NCBI GenBank assembly: GCA_025352145.1 | Contig: JANXTY010000030.1 | Span: 212,496-276,495, forward strand | Origin: Oxalobacteraceae bacterium | Lineage (GTDB): Bacteria; Pseudomonadota; Gammaproteobacteria; Burkholderiales; Burkholderiaceae_D | Length of the DNA stretch: 64,000 nucleotides | Direction: 5' to 3' | Shown: one piece after another, positions 21,527-32,838 of the stretch | Layout of the letters: each line of letters begins with the position of its first letter | Position numbering within the stretch: the stretch's first letter is position 1 | The notes under the pieces: model-generated | Database searches by the model: none | Told to the model about the DNA's origin: nothing | The model's input: only the letters and a program-made list of their open reading frames with translations | Program-made: the position numbers and the translations under genes

Positions 21527-21609
21527 TGGCTTAGTGGCCGGTGTTGCAGTAAATATGCTGGAATACCTGTCGCTAAGACAAAATATGAGTTTCGGCGTTT
21601 TTGATAAAC

Positions 21610-21999
21610 ATGGCTAAACATAGTAAATCAATGCCTGGACGTGGTCTGCGTGTCGCAGATCAAATCCAGCGCGACCTGTCAGAAATCATTGCTTTCGAGT
21701 TGAAAGACCCGCGTGTAGGCATGATCACGATCACCGAAGTACAAGTGACGCCTGATTATGCACATGCCAAAGTGTTCTTCACTATGCTTAACGACAATAA
21801 AGAAGCGGTCGCTAACACGGTGCAAGGTTTGACCCAGGCATCTGGATTTATTCGTGGTCAGCTTGGCCGCCGTCTGACGATTCACACCCTGCCTCAAATA
21901 CATTTTGTGCATGACACTTCCATTTCTCGCGGAATGGAATTATCCAGTCTAATCGACAAAGCCAATGCCGTCCGCGCCAAAGATGCGGACGACAACTGA
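21610..21999 (+). CDS. rbfA: 30S ribosome-binding factor A
   Basis: 129 residues from the ATG at 21610 (a TTG three codons earlier is in frame but less likely). RbfA is a single KH-type fold that assists 16S rRNA 5'-end processing. Motifs: [36 protein letters not shown] and the C-terminal [20 protein letters not shown]. Standard position between infB and truB. Confidence 0.95.
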   Translation: MAKHSKSMPGRGLRVADQIQRDLSEIIAFELKDPRVGMITITEVQVTPDYAHAKVFFTMLNDNKEAVANTVQGLTQASGFIRGQLGRRLTIHTLPQIHFVHDTSISRGMELSSLIDKANAVRAKDADDN

Positions 22000-22097
22000 A
22001 GCAGTTGATCAAGCTACTTCAGGTTATTCAAGTGAACTAGTAGTCTGTTACTAGCAGTCCATCAGCACTTGAGGACTGACAAAAAATGTAATTCAAG

Positions 22098-23033
22098 ATG
22101 GTAACTCCCACAAAAAAAATTCGCTTACCGATTGACGGCGTTCTGCTATTAGACAAGCCGGTCGATTTCTCCAGCAACGATGCGCTGATCAAAGCCAAGC
22201 GTTTGCTAAATGCAAAAAAAGCCGGTCATACCGGCACGCTAGATCCCTTTGCGACGGGCCTGTTACCGCTTTGTTTTGGAGAAGCCACCAAATTTTCTCA
22301 AGATTTGTTGGAGGCTGACAAAACCTACGAAACTATCCTCCATCTTGGCATCACGACGACCACGGGCGATACGGAAGGTGAAACCGTTCACACGTGCGCA
22401 GTGAATATCACACTGGATCAGATTGAGCCGGCACTCTCTCAATTTCGCGGCCCGATCCACCAGATACCACCGATGTATTCCGCACTCAAGCGTGATGGTA
22501 AGCCGCTCTACGAATATGCCCGCGCAGGCATTACTTTAGAGCGTGAAGCACGCCCTGTCACCATTCATGATCTGCAACTGTTGGAGTACCAGGCGCCGTA
22601 TCTCACTTTGCGCGTCACGTGCAGCAAGGGCACTTATATCCGGGTTCTCGGTGAGGATATCGGACGCCTCCTGGGTTGTGGCGCACACTTGCGGGCATTA
22701 CGCCGCACTCAGGTTGCTGATCTCACTTTAGAGCAGGCTGTGACCCTGGACAGTCTTACTGCTACCCCGGAAACGGAACGCGTGAACCTGCTCGCTGCAG
22801 TCGATGCCCTGTTGCTTTCTTTCCCCCCCTTACATTTACCGGACGAACTGGCGGTACGTTTTCTTCAAGGACAACGTTTGTCATTAGGCAAAGAAGGGGT
22901 GTTAATGCCACAAGAGGAAGGGCGCGTGCGTGTGTATCGCCAGAGCAATGGTAAATTGCTAGGAACAGCAAACATCAAAGAATTCGGCGTACTCGCACCC
23001 GAGCGATTGATAGCAAAACAGGATGGCGAGTAG
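22098..23033 (+). CDS. truB: tRNA pseudouridine-55 synthase
   Basis: 311 residues. TruB isomerises U55 in the T loop of tRNAs. The catalytic motif GHTGTLDPFATGLLPL contains the nucleophile Asp49; SALKRDGKPLYEYAR and SKGTYIRVLGEDIG are family blocks, and a PUA-like C-terminal domain follows. The reading frame ends with TAG at 23031-23033, which is also the first triplet of a dispersed repeat. Confidence 0.96.
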   Translation: MVTPTKKIRLPIDGVLLLDKPVDFSSNDALIKAKRLLNAKKAGHTGTLDPFATGLLPLCFGEATKFSQDLLEADKTYETILHLGITTTTGDTEGETVHTCAVNITLDQIEPALSQFRGPIHQIPPMYSALKRDGKPLYEYARAGITLEREARPVTIHDLQLLEYQAPYLTLRVTCSKGTYIRVLGEDIGRLLGCGAHLRALRRTQVADLTLEQAVTLDSLTATPETERVNLLAAVDALLLSFPPLHLPDELAVRFLQGQRLSLGKEGVLMPQEEGRVRVYRQSNGKLLGTANIKEFGVLAPERLIAKQDGE

Positions 23034-23147
23034 CCCGATTTTTGGATAAATTAAGTGAATCGTCGTTTGCCTTTGGGTGCGGAAGAAATTTTCTGTGGTC
23101 AGGGGAGGGGGAACTACGATGCTCTCTCAGAACACTCCCTTACAAAC
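23031..23147 (+). repeat. Dispersed intergenic repeat, copy A
   Basis: About 117 bp. It shares with copy C (37254-37383) the opening TAGCCCGAT-TTTG-ATAAATTA, the stretch CG(T/C)TTG(C/T)CTTT, GAAATTTTCT and the end CTCC-TTACAAA. The first three bases are the truB stop codon. Matches are interrupted by substitutions and small gaps, so the copies are old or under structural selection. Confidence 0.6.
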
Positions 23148-23437
23148 AAATTTTATCTGGGCGAAAATCCCAATAAGTGGGCACACAGGTATGTTTCAAC
23201 AGGTTCAACTAATGCGCTGCATCCTACCTACGGCAACGCTTCATTTTGGCATGTCTCCTGAAGTACGTTAAACTAGCGATCTCGAAAAATTGTATTGTAT
23301 TTTCAATGCATTAGCCCGTTTCTAAAAGGAACCCGCCTATCGCAAGAAGGGGAGTCACCGGCGTTTCCTTTTGATAGTAGACCCTCTGTTCCGATCATTT
23401 CCAACACACTTAACGCAGCGTCAGCCGTCATCTTCTC
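23148..23437. other. Gap before miaB with an imperfect inverted repeat
   Basis: No gene is recognised. Short open frames here have no family resemblance. Near 23326 an AAAAGGAA...CGCC arm faces GGCG...TTCCTTTT about 35 bp on, an imperfect stem without a T tract. The miaB promoter probably lies in this stretch but no consensus boxes stand out. Confidence 0.35.
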
Positions 23438-24790
23438 ATGCAAAAAAAAGTATTTATCAAAACCTTCGGCTGTCAAATGAACGAGTACGACTCGGACAAA
23501 ATGGCGGACGTGCTCCATGCAGCCGACGGTATGACCCGTACCGACCGAGCTGAAGACGCCGACGTGATTTTGCTGAATACCTGTTCGGTGCGTGAGAAGG
23601 CGCAAGAAAAAGTGTTCTCGGATTTGGGTCGCTTACGCGAACTTAAACTCAACAAGCCCGATTTGGTGATCGGGGTTGGCGGTTGTGTTGCCTCGCAAGA
23701 GGGCGCAGCCATCATTAATCGTGCGCCGTACGTAGACTTGGTATTCGGCCCACAAACTTTGCATCGATTGCCGCAACTGATTAATGCCCGGCGGTCCTCA
23801 GGCATTTCGCAAGTCGATATCAGTTTTCCAGAAATAGAAAAATTCGACCACCTGCCGGCTGCCAAAGTCGATGGCGCTACTGCTTTTGTATCGATCATGG
23901 AAGGGTGCAGCAAATATTGCAGTTACTGCGTGGTGCCCTACACACGCGGTGAAGAAGTCTCGCGTCGCTTTGACGATGTGCTGTCCGAAGTCGCCGGCTT
24001 AGCCGCACAAGGCGTCAAAGAAATCACTTTGCTCGGTCAGAACGTGAATGCTTATCGCGGTACGATGAGCAAGCATTCAGCTGATGGCGAAAGCGCAGAT
24101 TTTGCACTGCTGCTCGAGTATATCGCCGACATTCCCGGCGTGGAGCGCATCCGTTTCGTTACCAGCCATCCTAAAGAATTTTCGCAGCGCCTGATCGACA
24201 CCTACGCCAAGGTACCGAAGCTGGTCGATCATTTATACCTGCCTGCACAGCATGGCTCAGACCGTATTCTGGCAGCGATGAAGCGCGGGTATACGTCGCT
24301 GGAATATAAATCTATCGTGCGCCGGATTCGGGAAGTGCGCCCCAAGATATCGATTTCCAGCGATTTCATCGTCGGTTTTCCCGGCGAGACCGATGCTGAC
24401 TTCGACGCCATGATGAAGTTGATCGATGACGTTGGTTACGACAATAGTTTCAGCTTCCTATTCAGCCCGCGCCCCGGCACACCGGCAGCCAATCTGGCGG
24501 ATGACACGCCCCATGAAATCAAGCTGCGACGTTTGCAAACATTGCAGGCAGTGATTGAAGCCAATACCAAAAAATACAGCGCTGCCATGATCGGCACTGC
24601 GCAGCGCGTGCTGGTTGAAGGACCATCAAAAAAAGACGCTGCGGAGTTGCAGGGCCGCTCTGAAAATAATCGCGTGGTCAATTTTGACGGCGGCCCCAAT
24701 GGGACGCGATTGATAGGCCAACTAGTTGATATCATGATTACCGAGAGTTTTTCTTACACGCTGCGCGGGGATTTTCTACCTGTCTTATAA
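23438..24790 (+). CDS. miaB: tRNA-2-methylthio-N6-dimethylallyladenosine synthase
   Basis: 450 residues. MiaB is a radical-SAM methylthiotransferase acting on i6A37 of tRNA. The N-terminal UPF0004 domain has [12 protein letters not shown] and the cluster cysteines in NTCSVREKA and GGCVA; the radical-SAM motif is [15 protein letters not shown]; the C-terminal TRAM domain includes VLVEGPSKK and [11 protein letters not shown]. It opens a miaB-ybeZ-ybeY-corC-lnt series with the same order as in E. coli. Confidence 0.97.
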   Translation: MQKKVFIKTFGCQMNEYDSDKMADVLHAADGMTRTDRAEDADVILLNTCSVREKAQEKVFSDLGRLRELKLNKPDLVIGVGGCVASQEGAAIINRAPYVDLVFGPQTLHRLPQLINARRSSGISQVDISFPEIEKFDHLPAAKVDGATAFVSIMEGCSKYCSYCVVPYTRGEEVSRRFDDVLSEVAGLAAQGVKEITLLGQNVNAYRGTMSKHSADGESADFALLLEYIADIPGVERIRFVTSHPKEFSQRLIDTYAKVPKLVDHLYLPAQHGSDRILAAMKRGYTSLEYKSIVRRIREVRPKISISSDFIVGFPGETDADFDAMMKLIDDVGYDNSFSFLFSPRPGTPAANLADDTPHEIKLRRLQTLQAVIEANTKKYSAAMIGTAQRVLVEGPSKKDAAELQGRSENNRVVNFDGGPNGTRLIGQLVDIMITESFSYTLRGDFLPVL

Positions 24791-24811
24791 ACCGACTACG
24801 TCGCATATCAC

Positions 24812-25885
24812 TTGAAAACTAAAATCCCTGTTCAGCCACACTATTTTATCCCCGACCCGTTAGACAATACGCGTCTGGCTAACTTGTGCGGCCCGCTCGA
24901 CGAAAATCTGCGCCAGATTTGTGCCGCACTTGATGTGACAATTTTCCGTCGCGGCGGGAAATTTATTGTGGGTGGCGAGAATTCAAAAAGAGGCGTCGAA
25001 ATCCTCGAACAATTCTATGTTGTCGCCGATCAAGTCGTTTCACTGGAAGAGATTCAACTGTCCCTGGTCGAGCAGCGGGCCGCACTCACTACGCATCCCG
25101 AAAGTGTCGATGCCGGTATTCCCATCAAGGAAATTCTGGCGGCAGAAATGACCAGCCCCATCCTCAAAACTCGTCGTTCCGACCTGCGTGGGCGCACGCC
25201 ACATCAAATCGGTTATATCAATGCGATCCTTGATCATGACATCACGTTCGGCGTTGGACCGGCAGGAACAGGCAAGACCTATCTTGCAGTTGCTTGTGCA
25301 GTCGATGCGCTAGAGCGAGATGCCGTAAAGCGCATTGTGCTCACGCGTCCGGCGGTAGAAGCAGGCGAGCGTCTCGGTTTTCTGCCCGGTGATTTGGCAC
25401 AAAAAATAGATCCTTATTTGCGGCCTTTATACGACGCGCTATATGATTTGCTGGGCTTTGATCGGACACAAAAACTCTTCGAAAAACAAACCATCGAAAT
25501 CGCACCGCTTGCCTATATGCGCGGGCGCACTCTCAACCACGCTTTCATCATTCTCGATGAAGCGCAAAATACTACGCCGGAACAAATGAAAATGTTCCTG
25601 ACCCGTATCGGCTTCGGAAGCAAAGCTGTCATCACTGGTGATGTCACTCAGATTGATTTGCAACGCAGCCAAAAAAGCGGTTTGATCGATGCCTTACAGG
25701 TTATCAAAGAGGTGCGCGGCGTCGCCTTTACGCACTTTAGCAGTGCCGACGTGGTACGCCATCCTTTGGTGGCACGTATCGTTGATGCTTACGAATCTGC
25801 AAATCAAAGCGCCACCCAAATTACGAACGATGCAGCACCAATTGCCGCAAAAATCACGCCGGCCAAACATGCCCGAAAAAAATAA
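24812..25885 (+). CDS. ybeZ: PhoH-like ATPase (YbeZ)
   Basis: 357 residues, starting at TTG 24812, the only reasonable start after the miaB stop. The N-terminal third contains a KH-like RNA-binding region; the PhoH ATPase core has Walker [13 protein letters not shown], the motif [20 protein letters not shown] and Walker [22 protein letters not shown], then [11 protein letters not shown]. YbeZ works with the RNase YbeY in rRNA and ribosome quality control. The 3' end overlaps ybeY by 17 nt. Confidence 0.93.
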   Translation: MKTKIPVQPHYFIPDPLDNTRLANLCGPLDENLRQICAALDVTIFRRGGKFIVGGENSKRGVEILEQFYVVADQVVSLEEIQLSLVEQRAALTTHPESVDAGIPIKEILAAEMTSPILKTRRSDLRGRTPHQIGYINAILDHDITFGVGPAGTGKTYLAVACAVDALERDAVKRIVLTRPAVEAGERLGFLPGDLAQKIDPYLRPLYDALYDLLGFDRTQKLFEKQTIEIAPLAYMRGRTLNHAFIILDEAQNTTPEQMKMFLTRIGFGSKAVITGDVTQIDLQRSQKSGLIDALQVIKEVRGVAFTHFSSADVVRHPLVARIVDAYESANQSATQITNDAAPIAAKITPAKHARKK

Positions 25886-26336
25886 ACTTTTCCTGTCGGT
25901 CCAGTACCCCGATCCGCGACTGAAAGACAGCATCTCCCGTGCTAAAGTCCGGCGCTGGGTGCAAGCTGCCCTCTTTGCCCCAGCTGAACTTACTATTCGT
26001 TTTGTCGACATCGAAGAAGGCCGCACTCTCAACCGCGATTACCGCAACAAGGATTACGCCACGAATGTGTTGACCTTTGCCTATAACGAAGGTGAAGGTG
26101 CGAACGAAGAGGTGACCCAAGCCGACATCATCCTGTGCACCGACGTGCTGGAAAATGAAGCATCAGATCAAGGTAAATCGCTCGAAGCGCATATTGCTCA
26201 TCTGGTCGTGCATGGCGTGTTGCATGCGCAGGGGTACGGCCATGAGACAGAGGAAGAAGCTGAGGAGATGGAGGGGATTGAGACGGAAATATTGGCGGGG
26301 CTAGGGGTTGAGAATCCGTATCGGGCAGCGAGGTAA
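25869..26336 (+). CDS. ybeY: Endoribonuclease YbeY
   Basis: 155 residues from the ATG at 25869; the open frame continues upstream inside ybeZ but that part is the other gene's shadow. YbeY is a zinc RNase for 16S rRNA 3'-end maturation. Motifs: [19 protein letters not shown] and the metal-binding [11 protein letters not shown] with His115, His119 and His125. The residue before the last His is Gly (codon GGC) where nearly all homologues I know have Asp; the three ligands are intact, so activity is expected. Confidence 0.93.
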   Translation: MPEKNKLFLSVQYPDPRLKDSISRAKVRRWVQAALFAPAELTIRFVDIEEGRTLNRDYRNKDYATNVLTFAYNEGEGANEEVTQADIILCTDVLENEASDQGKSLEAHIAHLVVHGVLHAQGYGHETEEEAEEMEGIETEILAGLGVENPYRAAR

Positions 26337-26426
26337 CCAACGCAAATCGAATAACCCTCCCCAAAAACCGCCCCCAAACACTTTTCGTGTATCCTATGTC
26401 CTTCGAAACAACGGCTACCAGCCCCT

Positions 26427-27311
26427 ATGCAAGAGCACCTTAGTGGTGGCGTCAAATCTGACGCCAAGCCCCATCGGTCATTGTTTGAACGCCTGACCGC
26501 ACTCATTTCCCCTGAACCCGAAAATCGCGCCGAGCTGCTCGAAGTTCTGCACGATGCGCACGATCGCAACTTGATCGATGCCGATGCCTTGTCCATGATC
26601 GAAGGCGTGTTCCAGGTATCGGAACTGTCGGCCCGCGACATCATGATTCCGCGCTCGCAGATGGATGTCATCGATATCAGCAAGCCAATCGAAGAATGGA
26701 TGCCGCATGTTTTATCAACCGCGCACTCGCGCTTCCCGGCCATTGAAGGTGAGCGTGACAAGGTGATCGGGATTTTGCTGGCGAAGGATTTACTGCGCTA
26801 TTACGCTGAAGAGTCGTTTGATGTGCGCGACATGCTGCGGCCGGCGGTTTTTATTCCAGAATCGAAGCGTCTGAATATCCTGCTGCGTGATTTTCGTGCC
26901 AATCGCAATCATATGGCCATTGTCGTCGATGAATATAGCGGCGTTGCCGGGCTGATTACGATTGAAGATGTGCTGGAGCAAATTGTCGGCGACATCGAAG
27001 ATGAGTATGATTTTGATGAAGCCGAAGACAATGTCTTGTCAATCAAGGAAGGTATTCACGGAAAACGCTGGCGCATTAAAGCGCTGACAGAAATCAGTCA
27101 GTTTAATGACGTGTTGGGATCGGAATTTTCTGACGAAGATGTCGATACCATTGGCGGTCTGGTGGCTAATCATTTGGGACGCATGCCGCGTAAAGGCGAG
27201 ATGTTCGACTTATGCAACTTACGTTTTGAGGTATTACGCGCCGATGCACGTCAGGTTCATGCTTTGCTAGTAGAGAAATTACCTGTAGTTGAGATGAAAG
27301 AACCCAATTAA
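26427..27311 (+). CDS. corC: CorC/HlyC-family CBS-domain protein (YbeX)
   Basis: 294 residues. Two CBS domains (~75-195: DIMIPRSQMDVIDISKPIEEW and IVVDEYSGVAGLITIEDVLEQIVGDIEDEYD) are followed by the CorC_HlyC transporter-associated domain (~210-285). No membrane segments, so this is the soluble YbeX/CorC type, linked to Mg2+/Co2+ efflux and, in E. coli, to ribosome metabolism. Start ATG with little Shine-Dalgarno. Between ybeY and lnt as in E. coli. Confidence 0.94.
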   Translation: MQEHLSGGVKSDAKPHRSLFERLTALISPEPENRAELLEVLHDAHDRNLIDADALSMIEGVFQVSELSARDIMIPRSQMDVIDISKPIEEWMPHVLSTAHSRFPAIEGERDKVIGILLAKDLLRYYAEESFDVRDMLRPAVFIPESKRLNILLRDFRANRNHMAIVVDEYSGVAGLITIEDVLEQIVGDIEDEYDFDEAEDNVLSIKEGIHGKRWRIKALTEISQFNDVLGSEFSDEDVDTIGGLVANHLGRMPRKGEMFDLCNLRFEVLRADARQVHALLVEKLPVVEMKEPN

Positions 27312-27448
27312 TTTATAAGGCTTACGTCGCTGTGTTTTGCAGTTTTATTCGATCGCAGGGGACGCCGCGCGCACCAGCGCCAGTGGTGCTTGACTACACT
27401 TTATTCCATTTGGTGTGCGAGGCGCACCCACTCATTTTTTGACATCGC

Positions 27449-29005
27449 GTGAATATTCGCCTCCTCTCTTTACCGGTTCCGCTCATTGCCTTCATCGCCG
27501 GTGCGCTCTCTATACTATCCTTCGCACCGTTTGGACTATGGCCATTGCAGATCGCCAGCCTGACGCTCGTTTTTTATTTTGTTCTGTGTGACAAGGGCAT
27601 TAAACGCAGTGTGCTCATTGGTTGGGCTTATGGTTTCGGCTGGACCTTATGCGGCGTGTACTGGCTGTTCATCACGATGCATCGCTATGGGCATATTCCG
27701 GCGTGGCTATCGGCACTTGCCGTGGTCCTGCTCGCCTCATGCGTGCTGGCGCCATTCTTTGCGTTTGCCCTGGGTGTAGCGGCATGGTTGCGCCAGCGCT
27801 GGTCGCTACCGACGCACGTCATGGCACTGATGGTATTACCCGCCACATGGGCATTGTCGGAATGGCTGCGCAGTTGGATCCTGACCGGATTACCCTGGGT
27901 CGTGTCCGGTTATGCCCACACTGCCAGTCCTCTCGCCGGATTTGCACCGTTGCTCGGGGTCTACGGGCTAGGCTGGATCAGTGCGGTCATTGCTGGTTCT
28001 CTTGCCTTAGGGCCTGCAAAAAAATGGCCATTTCTGATCGCGCTCAGTTTATTAGGCTGCGGATTTGGGTTGCAATCCATTGCCTGGACCTATCCGCAAG
28101 GGAGGGAAATTTCTGTCCGTCTGCTGCAAGGTAATGTTCCGCAAGACAGTAAATTTGGCGACGATCATATCGCCTCATCGTTGGTGCTATATGAAAAAAT
28201 GATCACTGCGGGACACGCTGATTTGATTGCGACGCCAGAGACTGCATTGCCCCTGTTTATCCATCAGTTACCGGACGATTATTTGTCGCATTTATCGGCC
28301 TTCGCTAGAGAGTCCAACAGCCGATTGGCGATTGGACTGTTTATCAGCGACGGGCCGGAATTGTACGCAAATAGCGTGATCGGTATCGATCCGGCGCACG
28401 GGTCCACTACGGCCTCACCGAATACCTTCTATCGGTACAGCAAATCCCATCTGGTGCCGTTTGGCGAATATATGCCTTGGGGGTTTCGCTGGTTCGTGGA
28501 GGCCATGAAAATTCCCCTCGCCGACCAAACGCCGGGGCCTGCGGTGCAAGCGCCTTTTGCGGTCAAGGATCAATGGATTCTGCCCAACATCTGCTTCGAG
28601 GATTTGTTCGGTGAAAAAATTGCTGCGCAAATTTTGGCTGCCCATGTTGCCGGCAAGCCGCAAGCGACGATGCTGTTGAACCTCTCTAATCTCGGCTGGT
28701 TTGATGATTCGACTGCGTTACCACAGCATTTGCAAATATCGCAAATGCGTGCGTTGGAAACCGGTCGTCCCATGTTGCGTGCGACCAATACCGGCGCGAC
28801 TGCTGTCATCAATCCTAAAGGTGTGGTGCTTGCCCAATTACCTGTGTTGACTCGCGATACCCTCACTGCATCGGTACAAGGCTTTGCGGGAATAACGCCG
28901 TATATTTTATGCGGCAATATTCCTATCGTTGCTCTTTGTTTTCTGATGCTGGCACTGGCCTGCCTTTTTGGCTGTCAACCCCAACATTCGTCCAAAACCC
29001 GTTAA
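27449..29005 (+). CDS. lnt: Apolipoprotein N-acyltransferase
   Basis: 518 residues; start GTG. Lnt adds the third acyl chain to outer-membrane lipoproteins at the inner membrane. The N-terminal part has about six to seven membrane helices; the periplasmic nitrilase domain carries the catalytic triad Glu264 (TPETALP), Lys332 ([14 protein letters not shown]) and Cys382 (ICFEDLFGE); a last helix ([22 protein letters not shown]) closes the protein. The 137-nt gap upstream contains a GC-rich imperfect palindrome. Confidence 0.95.
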   Translation: MNIRLLSLPVPLIAFIAGALSILSFAPFGLWPLQIASLTLVFYFVLCDKGIKRSVLIGWAYGFGWTLCGVYWLFITMHRYGHIPAWLSALAVVLLASCVLAPFFAFALGVAAWLRQRWSLPTHVMALMVLPATWALSEWLRSWILTGLPWVVSGYAHTASPLAGFAPLLGVYGLGWISAVIAGSLALGPAKKWPFLIALSLLGCGFGLQSIAWTYPQGREISVRLLQGNVPQDSKFGDDHIASSLVLYEKMITAGHADLIATPETALPLFIHQLPDDYLSHLSAFARESNSRLAIGLFISDGPELYANSVIGIDPAHGSTTASPNTFYRYSKSHLVPFGEYMPWGFRWFVEAMKIPLADQTPGPAVQAPFAVKDQWILPNICFEDLFGEKIAAQILAAHVAGKPQATMLLNLSNLGWFDDSTALPQHLQISQMRALETGRPMLRATNTGATAVINPKGVVLAQLPVLTRDTLTASVQGFAGITPYILCGNIPIVALCFLMLALACLFGCQPQHSSKTR

Positions 29006-29085
29006 AATTCAGGGTTTTAGCGAACTTATCATCGCAAATTTCTTTAGCAATCCGTCGCATGGCGGGAAAGCGGATACCCATCACT

Positions 29086-29997
29086 ATGCTCACATTTCAA
29101 CAAGTTATTCTGACGCTGCAAAAATATTGGGACGCGCAAGGTTGCGCGCTGCTCCAGCCCTACGACATGGAAGTCGGAGCCGGTACTTCCCACACCGCTA
29201 CTTTTTTGCGTGCCATCGGACCTGAACCCTGGCGCGCCGCTTATGTGCAACCGTCGCGTCGCCCAAAGGATGGACGCTATGGTGAAAATCCCAATCGCAT
29301 GCAGCATTACTACCAATTTCAGGTCGTGCTGAAACCGGCGCCAGAAAACATTCTTGACCTGTATCTAGGGTCATTACAAGCGTTGGGACTCGACCTTCAG
29401 CAGAACGATGTGCGTTTTGTCGAAGACGATTGGGAAAACCCCACCCTTGGTGCATGGGGTTTGGGTTGGGAGGTCTGGCTCAATGGTATGGAAGTGACCC
29501 AGTTCACCTATTTCCAACAAGTTGGCGGCATCGACTGCAAGCCGGTTCTCGGCGAAATTACTTACGGCATCGAACGCCTTGCGATGTATTTGCAAGGCGT
29601 TGAAAATGTCTACGATCTGGTGTGGACCGAGTGGGAAGAAAACGGCATCACCAAGAATCTGACTTACGGCGATGTATTCCATCAAAACGAAGTTGAACAA
29701 TCGACCTACAACTTTGAACATGCCAATACCGAATTCCTGTTTTCGCTGTTTACCAATTACGAATCGGAAGCCAAGCGTCTGATGGAAGTCGCGCTCACGT
29801 TGCCCGCTTACGAGATGATCCTGAAAGCAGCGCACAGCTTCAATATGCTCGACGCACGCGGCGCGATCTCTGTGACCGAACGCGCCGCTTACATCGGTCG
29901 CATCCGTAACTTGTCACGTGCAGTTGGTCAGGCGTATTACGACTCGCGTGAGAAATTGGGATTCCCGATGTGCGGCGATGGACGCAAGGCAGCATAA
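29086..29997 (+). CDS. glyQ: Glycyl-tRNA synthetase alpha subunit
   Basis: 303 residues from the ATG at 29086 ([15 protein letters not shown]), the exact family start; the frame is open earlier but that part overlaps lnt. GlyQ holds the class II catalytic site of the alpha2beta2 enzyme. Diagnostic stretches: [50 protein letters not shown] and [22 protein letters not shown]. Followed by glyS after a 156-nt gap. Confidence 0.97.
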   Translation: MLTFQQVILTLQKYWDAQGCALLQPYDMEVGAGTSHTATFLRAIGPEPWRAAYVQPSRRPKDGRYGENPNRMQHYYQFQVVLKPAPENILDLYLGSLQALGLDLQQNDVRFVEDDWENPTLGAWGLGWEVWLNGMEVTQFTYFQQVGGIDCKPVLGEITYGIERLAMYLQGVENVYDLVWTEWEENGITKNLTYGDVFHQNEVEQSTYNFEHANTEFLFSLFTNYESEAKRLMEVALTLPAYEMILKAAHSFNMLDARGAISVTERAAYIGRIRNLSRAVGQAYYDSREKLGFPMCGDGRKAA

Positions 29998-30021
29998 GGT
30001 TATCGCCAAGTTGTCTTGCAG

Positions 30022-30038
30022 GGTGCGCTTCGCGCACC
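30022..30038. repeat. Short perfect palindrome between glyQ and glyS
   Basis: GGTGCGC-TTC-GCGCACC, a 7-bp stem with a 3-nt loop, followed by more GC-rich partial repeats of the same theme (GGGCGCACCCAC near 30076). A related GCGCACC-rich stretch occurs before lnt (27376-27434). REP-like element or an intercistronic processing hairpin. Confidence 0.5.
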
Positions 30039-30153
30039 AATGTGGGAGGTGCCGTACCCTAGCTGGCGCGCAGGGCGCACCCACCAGATATCAGGTTGCG
30101 CTAGCCTTAAACATCAATTGAATTGTGAATGCGATTGTGAATATATTGTGAAT

Positions 30154-32238
30154 ATGAACCAAACATTACTAGTTGAATTTCTGACCGAAGAATTGCCGCC
30201 CAAAGCGCTGGCAAAACTGGGCGACGCCTTTGCTACCGGTATCGTTAACGGCCTGAAGTCGCGTGATTTTCTGGAGAACGATTCGGTAGCAACTGCGTAT
30301 GCCACGCCGCGCCGCCTTGCAGTCTCCATCACCCAGGTCCGCAGTACTTCGCCCGACAAATCGATCCGCGAAAAAATCTTGCCCGTATCGGTGGCCTTAG
30401 ATGCCAACGGCAATGCGACACCGCCGTTGGCTAAGAAACTTGCGGCTCTTGGATTTCCAGACGTGCGCGTCAGCGATCTGGAACGCGCTGCCGATGGCAA
30501 AGCCGAAAGTTTTTTTTATACCTATACCGCGCAAGGTTCGGCGCTACACAGCGGCCTGCAGGCAGCGCTTGATGAGGCGGTCAGCAAATTGCCGATTCCC
30601 AAGCTGATGAGCTATCAGCGCCCGGATGGATCAACGGTACAATTCGTGCGCCCGGTTCACAAGCTAATCGCCTTGCATGGAAGCACGGTCATCCCCGTTG
30701 CGAATCTGGGCTTGGCTGCTGGCCTGACCACCATCGGCCATCGCTTTTTGTCGCAAGGCGAAATCGCTCTTAAGCATGCCGACAGTTATGCAGCAACATT
30801 GGAGGCACAAGGGAAAGTCATTGCCAGCGTCAGCGCCCGCAAAGAAAAAATCCGTGCTGCTTTGCTCGACAAAGCCGGCAGCGATCTGGTGCTGATGCCC
30901 GAATCACTACTCGATGAAGTATCGGCACTGGTTGAATGGCCTGTGGTGTATGAATGCAATTTCGAAAAAGAATTTTTGGCGGTGCCACAGGAATGCCTGA
31001 TCCTGACCATGCAGACCAACCAGAAATATTTTGCCCTCACCGATACCCAGGGCAAGCTGCGCTCCCGCTTTCTGATCGTGTCGAATATCGACACCGCCGA
31101 TCCGCAACACATCATCGGCGGTAATGAGCGTGTGGTGCGTCCGCGCTTGTCGGATGCTAAATTTTTCTTTGAGCAAGACAAGAAAAAAACGCTGGAATCA
31201 CGCTTGCCGCTACTCGGCAATGTCGTCTATCACAACAAGCTTGGCAGTCAAGCGCAGCGTACAGAGCGAGTTAAAATCCTGACGGGTGAAATTGCAAAAA
31301 TGCTCGGTTATGAGAGCGCACTTGCCGAGCGCGGGGCATTGCTAGCCAAGGCCGATTTGCTTACCGACATGGTCGGAGAATTTCCTGAGCTGCAAGGTAT
31401 CATGGGCGAGTACTATGCGCGCCATGATGGTGAGCATGAAGAAGTTGCGCGGGCCGCATCCGAACATTATCAACCGCGTTTTGCAGGTGATGCGCTACCC
31501 TCAACCGGCACTGGAACGGCAGTCGCTTTGGCGGACAAGCTTGAAACATTGGTCGGCATCTGGGGCATTGGCTTACAGCCAACGGGTGATAAGGATCCAT
31601 TTGCGCTACGTCGGCATGCTTTGGGCATATTGAGAATGCTGGTCGAAAAACGCCTGCCACTTTCTCTTAATGCGCTTCTGGTGAAAACGGCTAATCTATT
31701 TAGAGGCAACGCCAATTTCAAGAACCCCACCACTGATGTGACGATATTTGTTCTCGATCGTTTACGGGGTTTGCTACGCGAACGCGGATTCTTGCCCAAT
31801 GAGATCGACGCTGTAGTTGCACAGCAGCCGGACACCCTAGATAACATCGTCGAACGCCTCGATGCAGTCAAGGTGTTCGCCGCCATGCCGGAAGCCGAAT
31901 CGCTGGCCGCCGCCAACAAGCGCATCACCAACATCCTGAAGAAAACCGAAGTCGCACCGGGCAGTGTGCAAACTGTCTTGTTGCAAGAAGCGGCAGAGCA
32001 AGCGTTGTATAGCGCCATGATGCAAGTCAAACCGCAAGTCGATTCCGCATTTGCGCAGGGTGATTTCACCAGCGCGTTAAAAACCCTGGCTTGGTTGCGC
32101 GACAGTGTCGATGCGTTTTTCGCGGGCGTGATGGTGATGGCCGATGATGAGCAATTGCGTCATAATCGCCTGGCGCTGCTGTCGGAGCTGCATGCGATGA
32201 TGAACCAAGTGGCGGACATTTCTAAACTTGCACAATGA
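30154..32238 (+). CDS. glyS: Glycyl-tRNA synthetase beta subunit
   Basis: 694 residues from the ATG at 30154; [19 protein letters not shown] is the characteristic start, so the 46 upstream open codons are discarded. The beta subunit binds tRNA-Gly and contains an HD-like domain and the anticodon-binding domain at the C-terminus (DALP-like). Recognisable blocks: [43 protein letters not shown] and [18 protein letters not shown]. Overlaps the upstream part of gmhB. Confidence 0.97.
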   Translation: MNQTLLVEFLTEELPPKALAKLGDAFATGIVNGLKSRDFLENDSVATAYATPRRLAVSITQVRSTSPDKSIREKILPVSVALDANGNATPPLAKKLAALGFPDVRVSDLERAADGKAESFFYTYTAQGSALHSGLQAALDEAVSKLPIPKLMSYQRPDGSTVQFVRPVHKLIALHGSTVIPVANLGLAAGLTTIGHRFLSQGEIALKHADSYAATLEAQGKVIASVSARKEKIRAALLDKAGSDLVLMPESLLDEVSALVEWPVVYECNFEKEFLAVPQECLILTMQTNQKYFALTDTQGKLRSRFLIVSNIDTADPQHIIGGNERVVRPRLSDAKFFFEQDKKKTLESRLPLLGNVVYHNKLGSQAQRTERVKILTGEIAKMLGYESALAERGALLAKADLLTDMVGEFPELQGIMGEYYARHDGEHEEVARAASEHYQPRFAGDALPSTGTGTAVALADKLETLVGIWGIGLQPTGDKDPFALRRHALGILRMLVEKRLPLSLNALLVKTANLFRGNANFKNPTTDVTIFVLDRLRGLLRERGFLPNEIDAVVAQQPDTLDNIVERLDAVKVFAAMPEAESLAAANKRITNILKKTEVAPGSVQTVLLQEAAEQALYSAMMQVKPQVDSAFAQGDFTSALKTLAWLRDSVDAFFAGVMVMADDEQLRHNRLALLSELHAMMNQVADISKLAQ

Positions 32239-32248
32239 GATGAATGCC

Positions 32249-32815
32249 ATGAAATTGATCATCCTTGACCGTGACGGCGTTATCAATCAGGATTCCGATT
32301 CTTTCATTAAGACACCTGCCGAGTGGATTCCCGTCCCCGGCTCTTTGCAGGCAATCGCCCGCTTGAATCAGGCAGGTTACCGGGTCGTCGTATCCACAAA
32401 TCAGTCCGGCATCGCTCGCAAGTTATTTGACATGGTGACCTTAAATGCCATTCACCAGAAAATGCACGTCTCGGCACAAGCCGTGGGCGCTGCAATCGAG
32501 GCGATTTTCTTTTGTCCCCATGCCGCTAACGATAATTGTGATTGCCGCAAGCCTAAACCCGGCATGCTTCACGCCATCTCCAAGCGTTTCGATGTGAACC
32601 TGAAAGGTGTACCGATTGTCGGTGATTCCTTGCGCGATTTGCAGTCTGGATTTGTGGTGGGATGCGTCCCTTATCTGGTACTGACAGGCAAAGGAAAAAT
32701 CACCCACTCCAAGGGTGGACTACCGCCGGGGACCACCACTTTCGATGATCTTGCCTCAGTGGTCGATCATTTGCTGAGGTTGGCAATCCCAGCCAAGACC
32801 GATAGCGCTGTTTAG
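32249..32815 (+). CDS. gmhB: D-glycero-beta-D-manno-heptose-1,7-bisphosphate 7-phosphatase
   Basis: 188 residues from the ATG at 32249 (MKLIILDRDGVINQD); another ATG at 32240 is in frame. A HAD phosphatase of the histidinol-phosphatase/GmhB type: nucleophile DRDGVIN, STNQSGIAR, the Zn-binding loop CPHAANDNCDCRKPKPGML and VGDSLRDLQSG. In LPS core synthesis it removes the 7-phosphate during ADP-heptose formation. The glyS-gmhB-plsC order is common in Burkholderiales. Confidence 0.93.
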   Translation: MKLIILDRDGVINQDSDSFIKTPAEWIPVPGSLQAIARLNQAGYRVVVSTNQSGIARKLFDMVTLNAIHQKMHVSAQAVGAAIEAIFFCPHAANDNCDCRKPKPGMLHAISKRFDVNLKGVPIVGDSLRDLQSGFVVGCVPYLVLTGKGKITHSKGGLPPGTTTFDDLASVVDHLLRLAIPAKTDSAV

Positions 32816-32838
32816 ATTTCATTCTGGAGACATTTATT

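Noticed and set aside
28909..29085. 59 extra in-frame codons ahead of glyQ
   Set aside because: They lie within and just after lnt in another frame; the family start is exactly MLTFQQV at 29086.
30016..30153. 46 extra in-frame codons ahead of glyS
   Set aside because: The peptide is not GlyS-like and encodes the palindromic intergenic DNA; the family start is at 30154.
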